Origin: Daphnia pulex
Lineage: Eukaryota > Arthropoda > Branchiopoda > Diplostraca > Daphniidae
Direction: 5' to 3'
DNA length: 64,000 bases
Assembly: GCF_021134715.1 (NCBI RefSeq)
Contig: NC_060028.1
Span: 9,275,482 to 9,339,481 of the forward strand
In this document: piece by piece, positions 1 through 22,361 of the stretch
How the letters are laid out: each line of letters opens with the position of its first letter
How positions within the stretch are numbered: the first letter of the stretch is position 1
Position numbers and translations under genes: made by a program
The notes under the pieces: model-generated
The model's input: the letters and a program-made list of their open reading frames with translations, nothing else
Told to the model about the DNA's origin: nothing
Database searches by the model: none

Positions 1-670
1 GTTTCCTTTCTTTCTCCTAGTATAGGAGATAAGGAAAGAAGAACGAAAAAAGGACGAATCGCGGTGCACAGTATATAGAGTGTAGCAGCAGCAGAGTCGG
101 TAGCTTCATTGCTCGAAAAAGGAAACAACAAACAGGTCGGCGACCTCATTCTACCTGCGTCTTATAATCCCCCTTCACCTGAAGCTCGTTTCCCGCCTAG
201 TAGTGGCAATATCCCGCGAAGGAAAAAAACTGAAAAATATATATAACTGCGCTTCTTTTTTCTTTTTGTCTAATCATGTGGGATTATTGTTTTAAGCCGT
301 TCTTACAGCAGTGGAATATGCAAATGCCAACCGGTTGTTTTTGTTTTTGTTTTGCTATTTGTTTTTAACTATTATTATTAACAATTTTCTCCGTCTCAAT
401 TTAGTTGCTTCAGGTCATGCTGTCCGGATTCGTTTGAATAAGGAAATCAAATTACGGCAACCCACACCAAGCGACTACCAGAAAATTCATTTCGGCGTCC
501 ATAACGGCCGGCGTTTGTAAACATCCCGAAGAAATCTACAAATCCCGGAACGTCTGTTGACCTCGGGACTGCGGTCAAGACGCAGGGCAACACTTTGCCT
601 TTTTTCTTCTTCTCGCTCAACTATTCCAACCCAAACACGGACGGGCTGGTCCATCAACGATGATGTTGTG
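1..670. other. Upstream/5'UTR region of the receptor kinase gene
   Basis: No convincing coding exon is visible. The region should hold the promoter and 5'UTR of the kinase gene that starts at 671, but the transcription start cannot be fixed. Positions 2–37 form an imperfect hairpin (a TCTCCTA / TAGGAGA stem extended by TTTCCTT / AAGGAAA). An AT-rich TATA-like stretch lies near 235–246. The small ORFs here lack family resemblance or splice context. Confidence 0.4.
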
Positions 671-13649
<12,979 letters not shown>

Positions 13650-14759
13650 GTCAAAAAACAATTTTTTTTCTCCTTTTTTTTTAAGTTTTGCTCATCACAT
13701 CGCGTCATCCACTTCCGCCTCATTCTTCCTTTATTATTATTATTATTTTTTTATTTTCGCCCATCCATCCATCCCATCCATCCCATTTTTGACTCGATTT
13801 CCATATTGTGACGCAATGCATGCCCTGCAGTGTTTTCTTATATTTTTTTACGGGAGGAAAAGAAAAATATGGATTGTGTTCGTGTCTATTAACGAACCGC
13901 GCGAAACCCAAACTTGGCAGGCCGGTTGCCGCGCTTTTGTTGAATATTTAAACTGTCATTACCATATTTTGTGTTTCTTTCTTTTTTAATTATTATTCTT
14001 TATTTTCCCTTCAGTTGTATTCTGCAGTTTGTTTCGGGTCTTTTTTTTTTCCTCTTTTCAATCGGAATGGTGGGAGAGAAAAACAAAAGAAGGACGTTAT
14101 TGGAATGGCTTTTTTACAGCAAAAGAAGTAGAACGTGAAAGAATCATCGCCGATTGTTATACATACCGCGAAAGAATGGCACATACTCTAATATGTATGT
14201 TAATAGGCTCATTAAAAGCCAAAATGGACCGACCCAACTACTTCTTAACTTCCTCGTGTTTTTTGGCGCACGAAGCGGACGACGGCATATACTGGGACAA
14301 ACAAACCACAAGGTACATAATGGAATCCCCCCAGAATATTTTTTTCAAATTACCTTTTCCCACCGTCAAAAAAGCAAAAGAATTATGAAACAATCGCCTG
14401 TCTCTGTCATGGCCCCATGTCTTCCTTATTCCGTCTTTCCCCAAAATTGCCCCGACGTACTTCTTTTGTTTCTTTGTAGGCCTTATTTTTTAATATTACT
14501 GAATAACTGTGTAATGTTGTACATAATATAATACGTATATCTCGTTCAATAATGATTTTTCAGCCCATTTTCATCTGCCACCAGGTCCTCCGAATAATCT
14601 CAGAAGAAGCGAAGCAAATAACAGCAGCTGATGACGTAATTCTTTCAAAAGTTACGAGCTATAGCTTCTTCCATTATTTCTTATCAGCTATGCAGCGCCA
14701 AAAAGTCCTATGGTCATCTTTTAATAAGTGGGCAAGAACGAAGAAAAAGGCCGAGTTTC

Positions 14760-14761
<2 letters not shown>

Positions 14762-14790
<29 letters not shown>
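14762..14790 (+). repeat. Homopolymer run of 29 C
   Basis: An uninterrupted run of 29 cytosines. The minus strand is therefore a 29-G tract able to form G-quadruplexes. Its length in the assembly should be treated with caution because such runs are error-prone in sequencing. Confidence 0.95.
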
Positions 14791-15510
14791 GTCTCCTAGC
14801 AAAGAATATTGATGGAAAAGAAGAGGGGGTTCGAAATGGGGTCATAGTTTCATGGACCCCGAAGTTGTTTTGGGGGGGACGAAGAAAGAAGACGTAATGC
14901 TCCGCAGTGAAAAACCAGAAGAAGGAAGAGGGGGGAAGGATGACCTACTTTGACGTAATGGGTAAAAAAGAGAAAGCTGGAAGAGAGAGAGAGAGGGGGG
15001 AGTTTGGGGTTGTTGCGGATGGCGAATTCGAGAGGGGGAAGAACTCCACGTGTGCGAAAAAATCCAGTTGGGGGGGAGGCGGAGGGGTCGACGAAAACGC
15101 TTGTGGCGTAACGGTCGTAGCTATGCAACACTTGACCTAGATCTTGCCGAGAAGCGAACGAGTGCGCGTTGAGCAGCTGTAGGGTATACGTAGGGGGGTG
15201 TCTTTTCCCCCTACCGATTCTTGACGTAACCCACATTATTATACATGTAGAGAGAGAGTCTTAGAGCTAGGAGGGGGGAGAAGAAGAAGAAAAAGGGAGA
15301 GGGAGAAAATGCGCTGATGTTTCCCTCTCTCTTTTTTCTTCTTTTCTCTTTTTTTTCGCCGTCCGGAATTATTGCATCGATTCAGTCGAGGAGCGAACGG
15401 CGAGCAAGGCGCACTCCGCCAACGTTCCCGGGGGTAGTTTTTATTTTTTCACCTTTAACATTAATAAGTGTTTCAAAAATGTAGTGAATTAACTTGATTT
15501 CGTGTGTGTG

Positions 15511-15566
15511 TGACGTTCCATTCCGGGTGGAGGAGAGTATTTTCTCCACCCGGAATTGTTACGTCA
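15511..15566. repeat. Inverted repeat / hairpin with about 22-bp arms
   Basis: The left arm 15511–15532 and right arm 15544–15566 are near-perfect reverse complements, sharing TTCCGGGTGGAG and an outer TGACG-type end, with an 11-nt loop. The match is too long to be accidental. It could be a MITE remnant, a hairpin RNA or a regulatory dyad. No tRNA or known ncRNA fold was recognised. Confidence 0.8.
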
Positions 15567-16657
15567 AAAGAAGCAAAAACGAAATGTGAGGAGCTACCCC
15601 CGGATGAACTGCAACGCCGCCATGTCGCCCTCAACTTCAACCTTATGTAAGTACATTTTTTTTTTCAAATTTAATTCCTTAACTGTAAAATTGTGCTTCA
15701 TCATTATGACCCAGTTTTTTAAAAACAAATTATCGCAAAGGTTATCTCCTCGTAACTGCGATGGGCCCTTCCTTATTGGTTGTCACCTCCCGCACAAATA
15801 TTTCTTGGGCGCCGAACTTTGATCTAATGGCGCGTTGTTTGTTCTTTCCTATCGAAATCTCGTAAAAATTATGGGCGCCGCCATAAACTCACACACGGTC
15901 CTCGATTTAACGACCGTATCCCCCTGTCTTCTGTTAATAGTAGTAATGAAACGCGCACACATTATTAAATCAACAAGAAACAACGTCATAAATCCCCCCC
16001 CCCCCCTCATTTCAAAATCTTAATCCGCTTAGAAAATTCCCAACAGAAACCTCTGGTTACCGAGGATTTAAATTGACGGGGGGTTTCAAGTTCCTAATGG
16101 TAAAAAAGTCGTCGCCCATGGGGTCATTTACTTCCAAAAGTCGCAACGGCCAAGATGGATGCGCGAAAAAAGCGATAATAGAAGAAGAAAGCTCTTTTGA
16201 ATTGTTCGAAAAGCTTTCTCTGAGCTCCCATAGCGCCCTTATCACCCTCACTAGACAACACAGTTTGGCTACATAACGATTCAAGAGAACTTGGTCGAGG
16301 GGAGAAAGGTAGTATTAGAATCCAGGTAGTAACTTTTTTTTTTTGCACAAAGAAGCAATTCTTTTCCCCCCATCACTCGGACAGGTAATATTGCCAGCGG
16401 GCTTTAGCGCTACTTTATCCCCGGGCAAAAGTTGAAATCGAAAATTTGTTATTCGGTTAACAATGACGAACGTGTAACGGTTAGTAAACAGGTTTTCGAG
16501 TCTGTGGGGTTATACAGAATACTGAAATGTGTGCGAACGGTAAGGTAATTCAGTCCCCCTTGTATATGCGTACGTTAATCATTATTGCATCAAAAGGCCA
16601 TTTTGTCCAATCCGTCAAAAACAAGAAAACAAGTAACAAAAAAACAAGTTCGAGTGT

Positions 16658-16678
16658 ACGTCAGTACGGTACTGACGT
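16658..16678. repeat. 9+9 bp palindrome overlapping a CRE octamer
   Basis: ACGTCAGTA, a 3-nt spacer CGG, and TACTGACGT form a perfect dyad. Its right arm runs into a full TGACGTCA octamer at 16673–16680. A second octamer at 16992–16999 shares the 12-mer TGACGTCAATCG. This is consistent with a CREB/ATF-type binding cluster; activity is not demonstrated. Confidence 0.6.
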
Positions 16679-17416
16679 CAATCGGAATGACGGATTAGCT
16701 GGCATGAAGCTTATCGGATCATTAAAACCTGTCGAAGAGCAGATGATGAGCTGTTCGTATCGTCCGACACTACGTGAACTTAAAAGAATCAACTTTGGGA
16801 TGACGTTCCAAACAGAACCGTTAAAGTTTAGTGAGCGGTCGGATTTCGGTATAGCCGAAGACAGTTGGACGGGCTAGTCAACTTACGAAACGCCTTATGT
16901 CGGATGATGAGGTGAAAGACCAACGATTTGGGTAATCTTTTCAAAAATTAAAGGAGATAATACGAGAATTGATGGGCAAAACAAAATTCGCTGACGTCAA
17001 TCGAACGAAACAAAGTGCACGCGACCGTCGTGTGCATGCGCTGGTAGAATGCACGGTAGTAGATACCCGACCACAAATGTGTATCGTTTTATGTTGCGTA
17101 GCTTATTGCGATAAAAGACTATTTCGTCCACCTCCCCCACTTATTTTCACGTAGCTGTCTCCCGCTCAATTGATTTCCTTATCTCTGTAGGAAAAGGAGG
17201 AGAAGCAAACACACTAGTCAAATCAATTTGCTTGCTTGTTACGTGTGTCGCCCCATCAATCAACCATTATTATTTTTCATGTTTGTGTGCGTCAGTAATC
17301 CTTGGTCAAACGCAATCATTCCGACGATAGAGAGCCAATAATTCATTATCGAGAAAAAAATATTGGGATTCCCACCGATTGATCTGTTTGCCTAATAATC
17401 GCAGGGCTCGGTTATG

Positions 17417-17430
17417 GTCACCATGGCAAC
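17417..17430 (+). promoter_or_regulatory. Perfect RFX X-box motif
   Basis: GTCACCATGGCAAC fits the 14-bp X-box consensus (GTNRCC, two-base spacer AT, RGYAAC) bound by RFX/DAF-19 factors at ciliary and other promoters. It lies about 640 bp upstream of the P450 start codon. No ciliary gene is apparent in the window, so the target is unknown. Confidence 0.6.
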
Positions 17431-17922
17431 AGAAGAGTTTATTCAGCTTATGCAAGCCAAATAATTTATTTGAGAATCTAACCGCTTATAGAAAAGAGGC
17501 AGACAGATAGACACTAGATGGATTTGACATACATCCATCATCTTCTTAATCGAAATCAAATTGGAAAGTCCGGGTTCCAAAGGGTGTCGGTAGCTTGTGG
17601 CTAGCGACAGCCAACCCTCCCCTTCCCTCAATCTTTGTTTGCACAAGTCATATCCAATCAAACAATCAAATCCAATAATCTCGAAGGAGGCATATCATGT
17701 TAAGAAAACAACAAAAAAATAAAACATGACAATAGGAATGACTACGTGAGACAGACGGACTTTGTCACATAAAAAAAAACACGTCAATCGTTTTCTTTTT
17801 TCTTTTTTGATAACGCAAAATCTCAATCACGTTTTTTACTCCATCTGATTACATGATTGGACAGATCTCTCCCCCACCGCCCCCAACTCCTACCGTATGG
17901 AGTTTGATAGGATTGAAATTGG

Positions 17923-17932
17923 TATATAAAAG
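17923..17932 (+). promoter_or_regulatory. TATA box of the CYP3-clan P450 gene
   Basis: TATATAAAAG is followed about 25 bp later by an initiator-like TCATTT (17947–17952) and, 137 bp downstream of the TATA start, by the ATG at 18060. Spacing and sequence fit an arthropod core promoter. Confidence 0.65.
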
Positions 17933-18059
17933 GCGAATGATTTTGATCATTTTGCATCCACAGTGTTATATTCATCTCTCGGTTACACACCTTAAAAGGC
18001 GTTTAACATTAATCATTTGTCTAAATTTTTCTTTGCACATTTGGTTGTCATTAAAAACC

Positions 18060-20390
18060 ATGGCTCAGCAATTCAATGGCAAACGCCCTCAAGGGATTCA
18101 GGTAATTAGTAATATTTAATTTTTATTATGTCATTCAAACGACGACGGGGTTACGTTTGGAGTAGTAGGATGATTAAGCATTTTTCTCATTAGATATAAA
18201 AGCGCAAGAAATTTCCATGGACAGAAGAAAAGATGAGTTATTGTTTCTGTGTTCTTTTCCAGATTACTCTACTTCTCGGGTTGATTGTGTTTTTCGATGG
18301 AATCATCCACGTCGTCGCCTCGCAGTTGTCGTCGTGGATCTTCGTCAAAGAAGAATGGACCTTGGGAAAACAATGGCCGGCCAATTGGAACGTTACCAAT
18401 CACCTACTAGCTGTCTGCTTGGCTCTGCTGGCCATCTCGCTGTTTCACAGCTACATGTACCGACGTCGGGCGTTTCAGTTTTTTCGTCGACTTGGCATTC
18501 CCGGACCGCAACCGAATCTGATTAAAGGCAATGCCGATAAAATGCGAGACCTCTCCTTGGTGCCCATCCACATCATGGACGAATGGCAGGCGGAATTTGG
18601 TGACTTTTACGGCTATTACATCGGAATGAAGCCTTATGTGGTGGTTAAAGATCTGGATCTGATCCAGCAAGTTCTCATCCGCGACTTCCACAAGTTTGTC
18701 AACCGGCCGGCTATGGGCATCGAAATCAGACCCGTAATCAACACCTTGGTTGGTCTGCGCGGTCAGCGATGGAAGGAGGTGCGGCGGGTCATTTCGCCAA
18801 CATTTTCCGCTCGTAAAATGCGCAAAATCAATTGCACCATCAATCGTTGCGTCGACATTCTGGTGGAGGTCGTCGGCAACCACGCCGAGAGTCAAAGGGA
18901 CATCGACTTTTACGGCGTCTTCCAGGGTCTAACTTGCCAGGTAATAACACTAAAACACTCCATTTCAGACGAATAATTTCATTCAACTTTTAAATAAACC
19001 CCAGGTGATTGCTGAATGCGCACTCAACACGACAGTCGACTGTCAACGTAAACCGGACGATGAATTCCTCAATTCTCTTCGTCAGTTCTTGAAGCAAGCC
19101 AACAATCCCATCATCAATTTGGCCATTTTCTTCCCACTCGTCAGAGAGATCCTGGCCGTCGTGTGCCGAGTGGCTTCGCCTTGTGGTCAATTCACGCAGT
19201 CCATCATCGATAAAGTTCAAGGTGTCATTGATAGTCGCCGAAATGACTACCAAGTGGGAGTCGCTCCAACCAGCCACAACGACATCCTTCAACTGTTGAT
19301 GGAAGCATCTGAGAATCGTCTGGAGAGTGAAAATGCTGACGGACGTAGCCGGGCCAATCAATTGCTGACGGACGATGAGATCATTGCAAATGCCTGGGTC
19401 TTTCTCTTGGGTGGTTTTGAAACCACAGCTAATGCTCTCACCTACTGCGCATATCTGATCGCTACTCATCCTGACGTCCAAGAGAAACTCCATCAGGAAC
19501 TAATGGATCACCTGGGGGTAAGAATCCATCACTCCGTCCCACTCTCAAGTTAACAAGGCCAACACTAATGTTGTTTGTTTTTTACCAATCTTTTAGGAAA
19601 GTTCTGGCGATCTTGAGACAGACTACAACAAAATCAGTCAGTTAACTTACCTGGACCAGGTGTTTTCCGAGGCCTTGAGGCTCTTCCCACCTGTGGTGTT
19701 GTTCGTGAACCGAGAGGCGGCTGAAGACACCCAACTTGGTCAATTTCACATCCCGGCCGGCACCAATGTTCAAATTCCCATTTGGCAAGTCCACCACGAC
19801 CCCAACTTGTGGCCGGATCCTTACCGCTTCGATCCCGACCGGTAATTACAATCAATACTTGATTTTTGGTTTCGTGACTTGTTTGTTAATTAAACTCCAT
19901 TTCTTTCATAAAGATTCGAACCAGAGTTGAAAAAGGACAGACATCCCATGGCATGGATTCCGTTCGGTTCCGGACCGCGCTCTTGTCTTGGAATCCGATT
20001 CGCATGCCTGGAAGCTAAAATCGCCCTGGCCAAGCTTCTCATGAAATACCGGTAAGTTTTAAATCGGGTTATTTGATCGAGCTCACTTAAAATAAAAAGA
20101 AAACCTTGGCACGTTTTCACTTTGACATATCGCCTAATCTTGTAACAAACAAACAACGGCGATCATCTGTCTATTTGTACTTGTAAAACGTCTGTGCTCG
20201 CTAGATTAAGGCCGTCTCACTGATAGTTGCAATCGAAATTTGAATTCCTCTCTTTTTTCGATATTGCAGATTGGTGCCTTGTGAGCGAACAGAAGAAAAG
20301 CTGACGCTCTCGGTCCCGACGGTGACTCTCAATCCTAAGAATGGCGTTTGGTTACGAGCGGAAAGGAGAGATGCAACATCGGCTTGCTGA
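18060..20390 (+). CDS. Cytochrome P450, CYP3 clan (CYP360/361-like), 6 exons
   Basis: Exons 18060–18101, 18263–18940, 19005–19517, 19597–19841, 19914–20051 and 20270–20390 encode 578 residues. This haem monooxygenase should be anchored in the endoplasmic reticulum. Diagnostic features are the IPGP hinge (~93–96), an I-helix with GGFETT (~375–380), K-helix EALR, a PERF-type region (DPDRFEP) and the haem-binding FGSGPRSCLG with Cys517. The LGIPGP hinge and haem segment place it in the CYP3 clan. Daphnia CYP360/361 is my best guess, by family knowledge rather than alignment. The N-terminus is unusual: two hydrophobic segments precede the hinge, which sits about 55 residues later than in CYP3A proteins. 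A TATA box lies upstream and an AATAAA 15 nt past the stop. An alternative in-frame ATG lies in intron 1 at 18233. The substrate cannot be predicted. Confidence 0.9.
18194..18235 (+). promoter_or_regulatory. Possible alternative promoter and start inside P450 intron 1
   Basis: A second TATA-like ATATAAAAGC at 18194–18203 is followed by an ATG at 18233. That ATG reads without a stop through the intron end into exon 2 and would give the N-terminus MSYCFCVLFQ in place of the spliced 14 residues. The TATA-to-ATG spacing leaves a very short 5'UTR. This is speculative. Confidence 0.35.
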
Positions 20391-22361
20391 CCGAAGTAAG
20401 AAATAATAAAAAACAAAAAAAAATAATCAAATTCCAAATCGGATCGACCCGTTTTGGTAGTAGAAATTAGCATATGATTGTCTCATTCCGTTGTGTCTAG
20501 TAGTTAGAGCGAGTAATTCGCTACATTTGATCTAAAAGTATATGAGAAGGGAAGTAATTCCGCGTTGCACCTGTGCAGCATCGGAACAAAACGATGATGA
20601 CGCACCGGTGATTAGCTTCTGTTCCTCAATATGGGCTGATGGATTCTTTTAAAAAACGTCGTGTTTACTGCTGATACGCCGTCAAACATACCCCCCCCCT
20701 TCTCTCTCTATCGTGTCCACCCCACCACATTAATCTTCATATGATTCTGTTATGTCTTCTTTGATTTGATTACTTATTTCCTTTCTCTTTCAACCCATCA
20801 TGTTGTTTGATGACGTCAGAAGTCGATCCATCAGTATCCAGGGAACTAGCTCTTGACTTGACGTTCGTCAGTGTCAAACAGCAAATGTTTTTAAGTGTGT
20901 TCCAGGCGAGTCTTTCTTCGTGTTTCCTTCTTCTGTGCGCAATTTTCAATAATTCGCCCATTTTTTTCTCTCATTTTTAACGTTGTTTTTTCAAAATATG
21001 TCGACTATTGGAACTCTTTTCTCCCTTATTTTTATCTCCACCACTTATTGTTTGACTTTTCTCCTGGCATATCTCACATATCCTGGAGAGTTTCAAACAA
21101 GAAAGAAGAAAACAAAATATTGCGTTCCTATCTCTTTTGACCACAATAATTTTCTTGGGGTGACAAGTTGCGACTTAACTCAGTGCTCAGCGTGTGTGTG
21201 TGTGTAGATATCGTCTCTTTATTTGCATTGTTTTTCTCTCCACTTTTCATTTTTTTCACTACTACATTTGACATTATTTTTTGTCTTATTGGTTTTTTCG
21301 CTAAACTACTACACAAAATTCGTTAAAAAAAATCACGTGACATTTTTTCAATTTTTACTTTTTGATATAATTGGGATAGATTTCCTAATTTATAAACAGA
21401 GACGCACGATTTTCGGAGAAAAAAAAAATATATCATGAGATTACAATAAGAGTATATAGAACATTGATAAATTCATTGATATTGTTGTGGTGGGATCAAT
21501 TTTCTTACTTTCCTATGTGCTCCTGAAACATTGCCTGGCTTTTCTGTTTGTGCCATTGACCCAATTATGAGAGGATTCCATAACCCTGTAGGCATTTGCA
21601 TGGGAAACAAACAAACAAACGAACAAACACATTTTCCATGAGGTGAGAGAGACAGGTGAATTATAAGGACCTGGACATTCTTCATTTTCACAAAATAAAG
21701 TAAGTGATTTTTGTATAAATATTACTTTTGTTTTTGGTTTTTTCTTTCCATAGAGCTCTCTTCTTCTTCGTAAAAATTCACTGAGTTGATATTTTTAACT
21801 GCTGGGCAGAAAAAAGAACGGAGTGTTGCAAAAAGGAAATGGTGGGAATTTAAAAAAAAGGATCGTTTTTGAGAAACTTGATACGAGCGGGCGCGCACGG
21901 AAGACTAGGATACCCCAAACGAGCGCGCGCACAGTTTAGAAAAACAAAAATTCCATACGGGCCGTGATCGATAATTCATTATTAGCAATTTTAAAAGATT
22001 TTTTTTCAATTTTTGAGATTCAGTTATTTCGACTTCTTTGGCTAGTGCAGTGCGGCAATCGCAATAGTAGAGAGCTCGCTGACCAGAAAGATGGGAGAAA
22101 GAGATACACATTATTATAGTATACACGAATATGATTTGACGATTTAGTTTTTTCCTGTTTTCCCCTTTTAGACTTTCTCGTTGTGTGTTTTTCTTTTTTC
22201 TTCTTTGCGTCGAACCAGGTACAAATCTTTTACGTATTAGTTTGTGTCTGATGTTAAATCGTATAGCTGAACGATGGCAAGATTTCAAAATTCTTGTTAA
22301 AAAAAGAAAATGGGCGGTTTGTGCTGTGCGGAGGGGAGTAAAAGGAAACCCGCCTTCTCTT
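20391..22361. other. Convergent intergenic region (P450 3' end / Dok-7 3' end)
   Basis: This is T-rich sequence between two convergent genes, containing their 3'UTRs. A perfect TGACGTCA octamer lies at 20811–20818, a TG microsatellite near 21191–21205, and a tandem (AAAC)n-like run near 21607. No coding exon is recognised. Confidence 0.5.
20405..20410 (+). terminator. Polyadenylation signal of the CYP3-clan gene
   Basis: A canonical AATAAA lies 15 nt after the TGA stop, within an A-rich stretch. It implies a very short 3'UTR if used. Confidence 0.5.

Larger units (their letters stand above)
13650..18059. other. Intergenic: kinase 3'UTR to P450 promoter
   Basis: This holds the 3'UTR of the kinase gene (AT/T-rich, 13650 to perhaps 14550) and then sequence with no recognisable protein. 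Listed separately are the 29-C run, the hairpin at 15511–15566, the palindrome at 16658–16678, CRE octamers at 16673 and 16992, and the X-box at 17417. The 116-codon ATG ORF at 16527–16877 resembles nothing I know and has no splice or homology support. Confidence 0.5.

Noticed and set aside
16527..16877. 116-codon ATG ORF in the kinase–P450 spacer
   Set aside because: No recognisable domain, no start context, no introns or neighbours; not supported as a gene, only flagged as part of an unusual segment.
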